Assembly: GCA_036833635.1 (NCBI GenBank)
Contig: DAITPJ010000113.1
Location: forward strand, 1-5,299
DNA from: Terrimesophilobacter sp036833635
Lineage (GTDB): Bacteria; Actinomycetota; Actinomycetes; Actinomycetales; Microbacteriaceae
Direction: 5' to 3'
Length of the DNA stretch: 5,299 nucleotides
The notes under the pieces are model-generated. The model saw only the letters and a program-made list of their open reading frames with translations. It was not told the origin of the DNA and ran no database searches. The first letter of the stretch is position 1. Each line of letters opens with the position of its first letter. This document shows positions 1 to 4,721 of the stretch, piece after piece. Position numbers and translations under genes: made by a program.

Positions 1-890
1 CGACCTCGAGCATGGGCGTGCTCGCGGTGGCGCTCGGGGCATCCGCTCTGCTGCTGGCAGCCGTGCAACTCGCGTCAGTACCTGGGCGCAGAGCGCAGGC
101 GAGCGTCCTGCGCGCGATCGGCTGGCGGCGACGGCGGATCGTGCGCTGGATGGCCGCAGAGGAACTCGTTTCGCTGCTCATCGTCGTTGTCGCCGGGCTC
201 GCTGCCCTCATCCTTGCGAGTTCCCGCAGCACTGTCGGTCTCTCCGTAGGCGCCTCCGTCGCGGCGCTCGTGGTGACCTCGGCGCTCGCCGTCGCGCTCG
301 GGGCGAGGCCCGTCGACAGCGGCATCCGCTCTCTCAAGCGTGGTCGCCGGCGGCACCGGATGGCGGAGGTGGCGGCGTGGGTCGTCTCGCCGCTGCGGTT
401 CGCGCTGCGGCAGGTGAGCGTGCACCGGGTGAACGTCGTCGTGCAGTTGCTCGCGACACTCGTCGTGGCCGTAGCGGCTGCGGCGGTGACGGTGACCGTC
501 ATGGAAGGCCGCGCGGCAGCGGGCGCCTCGGCGCTCGGGCTGTTCGCGGTCGACCAGGCGCTCTGGGCGCAGCTGGGTCTCGGGGTCGTCGCGCTCGTGG
601 CCGGAATCGTGCTCGCGGTCATCGCGCGCCGCATCGACCTGGGCCGCCGTCGGGAGCAGTGGGCGACCATGCGAGCGATGGGCTGGAGCGCAGGGCAGGT
701 GCGGGCGGTGCAGGTGATCGAGGGGCTGCTCGTGGGTCTCCCGGCGATCGCGCTCGCGGGTGCGCTGTCCTGGTGGTACGTGAGGGAACTGGCGGTGCAC
801 CTTCTCGGTACGGCGCTGCCGGTCGCGCTCGGTGCCGCTGCAGTGTTGACGGTCATCCTCGTGATGACCAGTTGGAGGGAGAAGCGATGA
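1..890 (+). CDS. ABC transporter permease, FtsX/MacB-like (3' part; 5' end outside window)
   Basis: This is the C-terminal part of a membrane permease that would pair with the ATPase encoded next to it. The frame is open to the left edge (codons before the ATG at 12 read T-S-S), so that ATG is probably internal. Counting from it, hydrophobic segments lie at about residues 3-23, 52-70, 76-98, 143-163, 188-207, 239-258 and 268-286. Two FtsX-type units are visible. Each has an Arg-rich cytoplasmic stretch with an R-A-(I/M)-G-W motif (SVLRAIGWRRRR near 31-42; TMRAMGWSAGQV near 220) running into an E-(E/G)-L membrane helix. This duplicated arrangement fits large FtsX/MacB-type exporters or lipoprotein-transport permeases rather than cell-division FtsX, which has a single unit. 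The stop codon overlaps the ATPase start (ATGA), indicating translational coupling. Substrate unknown. Confidence 0.85.
   Translation, partial: TSSMGVLAVALGASALLLAAVQLASVPGRRAQASVLRAIGWRRRRIVRWMAAEELVSLLIVVVAGLAALILASSRSTVGLSVGASVAALVVTSALAVALGARPVDSGIRSLKRGRRRHRMAEVAAWVVSPLRFALRQVSVHRVNVVVQLLATLVVAVAAAAVTVTVMEGRAAAGASALGLFAVDQALWAQLGLGVVALVAGIVLAVIARRIDLGRRREQWATMRAMGWSAGQVRAVQVIEGLLVGLPAIALAGALSWWYVRELAVHLLGTALPVALGAAAVLTVILVMTSWREKR
874..881 (+). promoter_or_regulatory. Ribosome binding site of the ABC ATPase
   Basis: GGAGGGAG lies inside the last permease codons, 5 nt before the ATG at 887. With the ATGA overlap it supports that start and coupled translation. Confidence 0.75.
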
Positions 891-1585
891 CGCTCGAGAC
901 CGAGATGACGGAGGCGCAGGTCGGGCCGACCGCGACAGCGGTTGTCGAACTGATCGGCGTGACGATCCGCTATCAGAGCGCGGACGGGCATCCGCTCGAC
1001 ATCGTCAGTGACTACAGCCTGTCGCTCGCGCCAGGGGAGATGCACTGCCTGGCGGGGCGCAGCGGCTCGGGCAAGACGAGCATCCTGCGGGTCGCGGCGG
1101 GGCTCGCCACGCCGACGGCGGGCGAGGTGCGCTGGAACGGCGAGAGCCTGGCCGACCTGAGCGACGCCCGCATCACCGCACTGCGGCGCGACTTCGTCGG
1201 CTACCTCGACCAGAACGGCACGCTCATCCCGGGGCTGAGCGCGATCGAGAACGTGATCCTGCCCGCCGTGCCGGCACGCCGCACGAAGGAACTCGCCCCG
1301 ACCGCGCGCGACCTGCTCGAGATCCTCGGCGTCGGCGCGCGTGCCAAGCATCGCCCGGAGCAGTTGAGCGGCGGCGAGCGGCAGCGCGTTGCCTTCGCGC
1401 GGTCGCTCCTGCTGAGCCCGCGCGTGCTCATGGTCGACGAGCCGACCGCGAGCCTCGATCGGGCGAGCGCGGATGGCGTCATCAAGCTCCTCAAGGAGCT
1501 CTCGGCCGACGGCATCACCGTTCTCGTCTCCGCCCACGACCAGAACCTCATCGCCGCGGCCGACACGACCACACGCCTCGCCTGA
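887..1585 (+). CDS. ABC transporter ATP-binding protein, MacB/LolD-like
   Basis: This 232-residue protein is a complete nucleotide-binding domain that hydrolyses ATP to drive the adjacent permease at the inner face of the membrane. Motifs in order: Walker A GRSGSGKT (57-64), Q-loop Gln109, signature LSGGERQ (160-166), Walker B VLMVDEP (180-186) with catalytic Glu185, D-loop SLD (189-191) and switch His217. The length matches the usual 220-240 residues of LolD/MacB/FtsE-type ATPases. The ATG at 887 is chosen because it overlaps the permease stop and is preceded by GGAGGGAG at 874-881; the frame extends further upstream, but only opposite the permease coding sequence. The protein ends 15 residues after the switch His, so there is no C-terminal regulatory domain. 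The pair resembles efflux, peptide-resistance or lipoprotein-handling systems; the sequence does not decide the substrate. Confidence 0.93.
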   Translation: MTLETEMTEAQVGPTATAVVELIGVTIRYQSADGHPLDIVSDYSLSLAPGEMHCLAGRSGSGKTSILRVAAGLATPTAGEVRWNGESLADLSDARITALRRDFVGYLDQNGTLIPGLSAIENVILPAVPARRTKELAPTARDLLEILGVGARAKHRPEQLSGGERQRVAFARSLLLSPRVLMVDEPTASLDRASADGVIKLLKELSADGITVLVSAHDQNLIAAADTTTRLA

Positions 1586-1592
1586 GACGTTC

Positions 1593-1651
1593 GCGAGGGG
1601 TCAGTTATTGCTCTTCGTGAGGCCCGCGAGCAGCAACAACTGACCCTTCGC
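1593..1651. terminator. Long imperfect inverted repeat, candidate terminator after the ABC genes
   Basis: The left arm (about 1593-1613) contains GGGTCAGTTATTGCTC and the right arm (about 1628-1651) contains GAGCAGCAACAACTGACCC. Complementing the right arm gives GCGAAGGGTCAGTTGTTGC against GCGAGGGGTCAGTTATTGC on the left, so about 17 of 19 positions pair by Watson-Crick rules, one more forms G-U, and one is an A-C mismatch. The loop is about 15-20 nt. It starts 8 nt after the ATPase stop, the expected terminator position, but there is no T-tract. That is common in GC-rich actinobacteria, but it leaves open a repeat element or an operator for smpB. Confidence 0.6.
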
Positions 1652-1664
1652 CGAGGCAGCAGGG

Positions 1665-1693
1665 TGCTTTGCAGGCGGAGCGGGGGTTATGCT
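1665..1693 (+). promoter_or_regulatory. Candidate smpB promoter
   Basis: TATGCT at 1688-1693 has the TAnnnT form of a sigma-A -10 box and stands out in a G-rich stretch. No good -35 box lies at the normal distance: TTGCAG at 1669-1674 is only 13 nt upstream and the hexamer at 1665-1670 is poor. The implied leader before the GTG at 1741 is about 40 nt. Weak prediction. Confidence 0.35.
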
Positions 1694-1728
1694 GGTGGGC
1701 TGCCGACATCCGGCACCTTTCATCATTC

Positions 1729-1733
1729 AGGAG
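1729..1733 (+). promoter_or_regulatory. Ribosome binding site fixing the smpB GTG start
   Basis: AGGAG ends 7 nt before the GTG at 1741. It decides the start in favour of this GTG over an in-frame ATG at 1669, which would add 24 residues not found in the SmpB family. Confidence 0.8.
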
Positions 1734-1740
1734 TTGTGCC

Positions 1741-2217
1741 GTGCCCAGGGAACGAGGCGAGAAGGTCGTGGCGACCAATCGCAAGGCGCGGCACGACTAT
1801 GCCATCGAGGACACCTACGAGGCCGGTCTCGTGCTCACCGGCAGCGAGGTCAAGTCGCTGCGCGAGGGCCGCGCGAGCCTGGTCGACGGCTACGCCTACA
1901 TCGACAGGGGAGAGGCCTGGCTGGACGCCGTGCACATCCCCGAGTATGTCGGCGGCACCTGGAACAACCACGCCCCGCGCCGCAAGCGCAAACTGCTGCT
2001 GCACAAGGCGCAGATCCTCAAGATCCACAACAAGGTCAAAGAGGGCGGGTACACGCTCGTGCCACTGCGGCTGTACTTCAGTGACGGACGCGCGAAGGTC
2101 GAGCTCGCGGTCGCCAAGGGCAAGCGCGAGTACGACAAGCGCCAGACACTGCGCGAGCGGCAGGACAACCGCGAGGCCCAGCGCGCGATGTCGAGCCGGA
2201 AGCACCTCGGGGACTAG
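1741..2217 (+). CDS. smpB: SsrA-binding protein SmpB
   Basis: SmpB binds the tRNA-like domain of tmRNA and brings alanyl-tmRNA, with EF-Tu, into the A site of stalled ribosomes; its C-terminal tail reads the empty mRNA channel. From the GTG start the product has 158 residues, normal for the family. Visible family signatures are NRKARHDY (13-20), GLVLTGSEVKSLREGRASL (29-47), which builds the tmRNA-binding beta-barrel, and HAPRRKRKLLLH (77-88). The C-terminal tail is basic and contains YDKRQ, matching the conserved DKR tail motif. Its RNA partner ssrA lies about 2 kb downstream on the same strand. A weak promoter upstream and the hairpin after the ABC genes suggest separate transcription. In related actinobacteria smpB often follows ftsE-ftsX; here an unrelated permease-ATPase pair precedes it. 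Confidence 0.97.
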   Translation: MPRERGEKVVATNRKARHDYAIEDTYEAGLVLTGSEVKSLREGRASLVDGYAYIDRGEAWLDAVHIPEYVGGTWNNHAPRRKRKLLLHKAQILKIHNKVKEGGYTLVPLRLYFSDGRAKVELAVAKGKREYDKRQTLRERQDNREAQRAMSSRKHLGD

Positions 2218-2219
2218 CT

Positions 2220-2309
2220 CGCTGGTCGAGTGCCGCCGGAGGCGGTGTATCGAGACCGGGTATCGGCAGGATGGTTTCGATACGCTGCTTCGCCGCTACT
2301 CAACCAACG
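2220..2309. repeat. Inverted pair of 37-38 nt REP-like repeats between convergent genes
   Basis: The left copy (2220-2257, + orientation) begins CGCTGGTCGAGT and ends GTATCGAGACC. The right copy (2273-2309) read on the minus strand begins CGTTGGTTGAGT and ends GTATCGAAACC. The copies align with about one gap, differ mainly at transition positions, and are separated by about 15 nt. The left copy also has an internal palindrome, CCGCC-GGA-GGCGG. The pair starts 3 nt after the smpB stop and ends 26 nt before the stop of the minus-strand SIMPL gene. It can therefore fold as one large hairpin in either transcript and may act as a bidirectional terminator. From memory this sequence family recurs between genes in Microbacteriaceae; copy number cannot be checked here. 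Confidence 0.8.
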
Positions 2310-2334
2310 GTGCGGGCCTGACCGGAGAAGCACG

Positions 2335-2862
2335 CTAACTCGCGACGAACCTCGCGTCGACGATCGCGGCGATCTCGATGTCTTCGGGCTTGAGGGAGAG
2401 CTCGGGGCTGCCCGACGCATCCATCGCCTTGAACGCGCGCGAGGACGACGCGAGCTGCATGCCGCCCCCGGATGCCCCGACCTGGTCCCCGAGCATGCCG
2501 GGGTCGGCGATCGCGACGGCGCGCACCGAGCCAAGGCCGATGCTCTGCGCGTAGACGGTCGCCTTGTCGACGGCATCCTTGACGGCGCGCGAACGCACCT
2601 CCGTGGTCGCCGACGTCTTGCGAGCCTCCGTGAGCGCCCACTCGATCGAGCCAATTGAGACGCCCTCGCGGGATGCAAGATCCTCGAGGAACCGTGCGAG
2701 GGCATCGAAGTCGCTGAACTTCGCGGTGAAGCCGATGCGCGCGTGGTAGACGACGGGGAGCTGCTTGCCCTCCTGGTTCCACGGCCGGTCGCCCCACACC
2801 TGCACGCTGTCGCTCGACCACCACGTGACGGGTCCATGCTTGCCGTCGTGGAGCGCGGTGAT
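2335..2862 (-). CDS. SIMPL-domain (DUF541) protein, 5' end lost in assembly gap
   Basis: This is the C-terminal 175 residues of a protein I recognise as SIMPL-domain (DUF541) by overall pattern. It begins at the gap with ITALHDGKHGPVTWWSSD, followed by VYHARIGFTAKFSDFDALARF, then EGVSIGSIEWALTEA and the helical segment RSRAVKDAVDKATVYAQSIGL. This alternation of strand, helix and paired repeat is typical of the family. No signal peptide can be assessed because the N-terminus, perhaps 40-60 residues, is missing. The biochemical role is not well defined; distant members include Omp28/BP26-type proteins and an IRAK-interacting protein, and I assign no specific function. It lies downstream of the aldehyde dehydrogenase in the same orientation, so the two may be co-transcribed. 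The stop is TAG at 2335-2337. The continuous frame into the dehydrogenase is an artefact of the N run. Confidence 0.8.
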   Translation of the reverse strand: MTALHDGKHGPVTWWSSDSVQVWGDRPWNQEGKQLPVVYHARIGFTAKFSDFDALARFLEDLASREGVSIGSIEWALTEARKTSATTEVRSRAVKDAVDKATVYAQSIGLGSVRAVAIADPGMLGDQVGASGGGMQLASSSRAFKAMDASGSPELSLKPEDIEIAAIVDARFVAS

Positions 2863-2962
2863 NNNNNNNNNNNNNNNNNNNNNNNNNNNNNNNNNNNNNN
2901 NNNNNNNNNNNNNNNNNNNNNNNNNNNNNNNNNNNNNNNNNNNNNNNNNNNNNNNNNNNNNN
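2863..2962. other. Assembly gap of exactly 100 N
   Basis: A run of 100 undetermined bases, the conventional placeholder for a gap of unknown size. It interrupts both the 3' end of the dehydrogenase gene and the 5' end of the SIMPL gene. No biology can be read from it. Confidence 0.99.
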
Positions 2963-4071
2963 TAGATCGAGGCGACCGGGCCGAAGAACTCCTCGCGGTA
3001 GGCGTCCGCCTTCGGCGAGATGTCGGTGAGCACGGCCGACGGGAAGAAGGCGCCGTCGCGCTCGCCGGAAGAGGTGACGGTCGCGCCCTGCTTCTCGGCG
3101 CGCTTGACCTGCTCCTCGAGACCCTCTGCCGCGGCGAGGGAGGAGAGCGGCCCGTAGCCGGCATCCTCGGAGTGCGGGTCGCCGGGGGTCGCGCCGAGCA
3201 TCCGTGCCGTGAACTTCTCACGGAACTCCTCGTAGAGCGAGTCGATCACGATGAACCGCTTCGCGGCATTACAGGACTGGCCGCTGTTGTCGAGGCGCGC
3301 GGAGGCGGCGGCCTCGACCGTCGCGTCCATGTCATCCGTGCTCAGCAGGATGAACGGGTCCGAGCCGCCGAGCTCGAGCACGACCTTCTTGAGGTGGCGC
3401 CCTGCAACCTCGGCGACGGCAGAACCGGCGGCCTCCGAACCGGTGAGGGAGACGCCCTGCACGCGCGGGTCGGCGATGATCGTCGCGATCTGCGAACTCG
3501 ACGCGTACACGTTCGTGTAGACGCCCTTGGGTGCACCGGCGTCGTGGAAGATCTGCTCGATCGCGGCCGCCGACTCGGGGCACTGCGATGCGTGCTTGAG
3601 GATGATGGTGTTGCCGACGACGACGTTCGGGCCGGCGAAGCGGGCGACCTGGTAGTACGGGAAGTTCCACGGCATGATGCCCACGAGCACGCCGAGCGGG
3701 GCCGTGCGCATGACGGCGGTGCCCTCGCTGCCCTCGACGAGATCGATCTTCTCGTCGGCGAGGAACTCGTGGGCGTTGTCGGCGTAGTAACGGTAGATGT
3801 CGGAGGCGAAGTCGACTTCGCCGAGCGCGTCGCCGATGGGCTTGCCCATCTCGCGCACGATGATCGCGGCCAGCTCTTCTCGGCGCTCCGCGTGCAGGTC
3901 GGCGACCTTGCGCACGATGGCGGCGCGCTCGTCGATGCTCGAGGTGCGGGACCAGGTGCGGTACGCGCTCTCCGCGCCCGCGACGACCTTGTCGAGGTCG
4001 GCATCCGAAATCTGCTCGTAGGTCTTGAGGGTCTCACCGGTGGCAGGGTTGGTGACGGCGTAGCGGCTCAT
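2963..4071 (-). CDS. NAD(P)-dependent aldehyde dehydrogenase, succinate-semialdehyde type (GabD1/Sad-like), 3' end lost in gap
   Basis: The enzyme oxidises an aldehyde, probably succinate semialdehyde to succinate, in the cytoplasm. The first 369 residues are present. Visible motifs: MPWNFPYYQ (133-141) with oxyanion Asn136, cofactor-contacting Lys159 in ILKHA, the nucleotide-loop motif LTGSEAAG (209-216), general base Glu233 in LELGG, and catalytic Cys267 in GQSCNAAKR. EEFFGPVASI closes the visible part; the next codon begins TA, consistent with the Tyr expected here. The PWNFPYYQVARF and LKHA-x-x-CPESA patterns point to the GabD1/Sad subgroup, so the substrate call is family inference. Members are usually about 455-460 residues, so roughly 90 C-terminal residues are missing. 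The ATG at 4071 has AAAGGAG (4079-4085) 7 nt upstream. It is transcribed divergently from ssrA. Confidence 0.93.
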
Positions 4072-4078
4072 GGGCCGA

Positions 4079-4085
4079 CTCCTTT
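4079..4085 (-). promoter_or_regulatory. Ribosome binding site of the aldehyde dehydrogenase
   Basis: On the minus strand AAAGGAG lies 7 nt before the ATG, a near-perfect Shine-Dalgarno sequence that fixes the start. Confidence 0.85.
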
Positions 4086-4121
4086 CGGGTGCCGGCGGCG
4101 CTGCCGGGCACGGTCGTGAAC

Positions 4122-4142
4122 GTGGTAGTTATACCTAATCAC
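4122..4142 (-). promoter_or_regulatory. Candidate -10 and operator region of the aldehyde dehydrogenase
   Basis: An AT-rich island in otherwise GC-rich DNA. On the minus strand it contains TATAAC (4128-4133), a plausible -10 box, within a 21-nt stretch whose ends match as GTG/CAC with further partial symmetry. No convincing -35 box is seen at 17 nt. It could be the promoter overlapped by a regulator site; prediction only. The wider 4072-4300 interval carries no gene and appears to hold the divergent promoters of the dehydrogenase and ssrA. Confidence 0.4.
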
Positions 4143-4199
4143 GTCGGCGGGCGCGGCGCTCATCCGGGAGTGCGACGCCGAGCCGGTACAAATGAAGGC

Positions 4200-4228
4200 T
4201 GGCGGCATCCGGATTTCTCGCATAGACT
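4200..4228 (+). promoter_or_regulatory. Candidate ssrA promoter
   Basis: TAGACT at 4223-4228 fits a sigma-A -10 box; the hexamer 17 nt upstream (4200-4205) is a poor -35. Transcription would start near 4235 and leave a precursor leader of about 65 nt before the mature 5' end at 4301, to be removed by RNase P. The placement is reasonable but the -35 is weak. Confidence 0.35.
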
Positions 4229-4300
4229 AGAGGGCTGCCTCGGCGGCATTGACAACTCCACAGCGCGCGACAGTGGCCGGCTCCTCGGGAGCTCGAGCAT

Positions 4301-4676
4301 GGGGATGATCGGTTTCGACATTGCCTGCGAGAGTGTGAGAAGCGGGTCGAGGATGCAGGGTTATCTCGTAAACGATCCCCGCAAAAAACAAGTGCCAATG
4401 CAAAGCGCACTGACTTCGCCCTCGCTGCTTAAGCGAGCGCACTAAAGAAGTCCGTCAGACCGGGAATGCTCTCTACCCGGATTTCTGACGTCAGCTAGAG
4501 AGCTCGCTGCGGCGTTACGTCTTGGGGCGCCGCGGGACTTGCACCAGGACTGGGCTTGTCGGATTAGGTGCCAGTGGCAAATTCCGGAGCCGAGTAGAAC
4601 GCCTGCACTGGCTACACCCGTAGAAGGCATACGACCACAGCAGTGGACGGGGGTTCAATTCCCCCCATCTCCACCA
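4301..4676 (+). ncRNA. ssrA: tmRNA (transfer-messenger RNA), one-piece
   Basis: tmRNA rescues ribosomes stalled on broken mRNA, acting as alanyl-tRNA and then as template for a degradation tag. The mature 5' end GGGGATG (4301-4307) pairs over seven positions with CATCTCC (4666-4672), followed by A and an encoded CCA (4674-4676). The T-arm has stem G4649-4653/C4661-4665 and loop TTCAATT. The 5' GGTTTCGAC segment matches the D-loop region of known tmRNAs. The segment before the reading frame (GTAAACG, then CCGC, six A, five bases, resume codon) aligns with the E. coli layout. A pseudoknot is visible: stem CCGGG 4460-4464/CCCGG 4476-4480, with loop CTCTCTA (4469-4475) pairing TAGAGAG (4496-4502). 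The length of 376 nt is normal for a one-piece actinobacterial tmRNA. Its protein partner smpB is in the same window. Confidence 0.97.
4394..4432 (+). other. tmRNA tag reading frame: ANAKRTDFALAA
   Basis: The resume codon is GCC at 4394, placed by its spacing after the CCGC-AAAAAA segment (five bases, as in E. coli). Twelve codons then encode ANAKRTDFALAA, ending TAA at 4430-4432. The stop lies in the helix-5 hairpin, CTCGCT (4421-4426) pairing AGCGAG (4432-4437). The ALAA end is the usual signal for ClpXP-type proteases and is typical of actinobacteria. The other two frames give no tag-like peptide. Confidence 0.93.
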
Positions 4677-4680
4677 CGCA

Positions 4681-4695
4681 TGCCCTGTTTGGGCA
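4681..4695 (+). terminator. Short hairpin after ssrA, candidate terminator
   Basis: TGCCC (4681-4685) and GGGCA (4691-4695) form a 5-bp stem with loop TGTTT, 4 nt after the tmRNA CCA end. There is no T-tract and the stem is short, so this is a weak candidate terminator or 3' processing boundary. Confidence 0.4.
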
Positions 4696-4721
4696 ACACT
4701 GTCGCGCGCTGTCGAGTTGGG

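Noticed and set aside
75..800. Long minus-strand frame opposite the permease
   Set aside because: The translation is rich in Arg, His, Asp and Glu with no family pattern and lies antisense to a convincing membrane protein; typical of a GC-rich shadow frame.
377..886. N-terminal extension of the ABC ATPase frame
   Set aside because: It would overlap the permease by 500 nt and encode Gly/Arg/Ala-rich low-complexity sequence. The RBS and ATGA overlap support the start at 887.
1669..1740. Upstream ATG giving a 182-residue SmpB
   Set aside because: The extra 24 residues are not SmpB-like and have no RBS. GTG 1741 has AGGAG at the right distance and gives the normal family length.
2743..4119. 458-codon plus-strand frame across the dehydrogenase and gap
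   Set aside because: Shadow of the dehydrogenase: Arg, Gly, Asp and Val rich, no recognisable domain, and it runs through the N bases.
4249..4254. Perfect TTGACA hexamer upstream of ssrA
   Set aside because: No TAnnnT -10 box lies 16-18 nt downstream; that stretch is GC-rich, so it is probably a chance match within the precursor leader.
4089..4445. Small frames within the tmRNA gene and its upstream region
   Set aside because: They overlap a structured RNA with a complete tRNA-like domain; the only translated part there is the tag frame.
4649..4700. tmRNA 3' end as an integration site for a genomic island
   Set aside because: tmRNA ends are common att sites, but there is no integrase and no second copy of the 3' end in the window.
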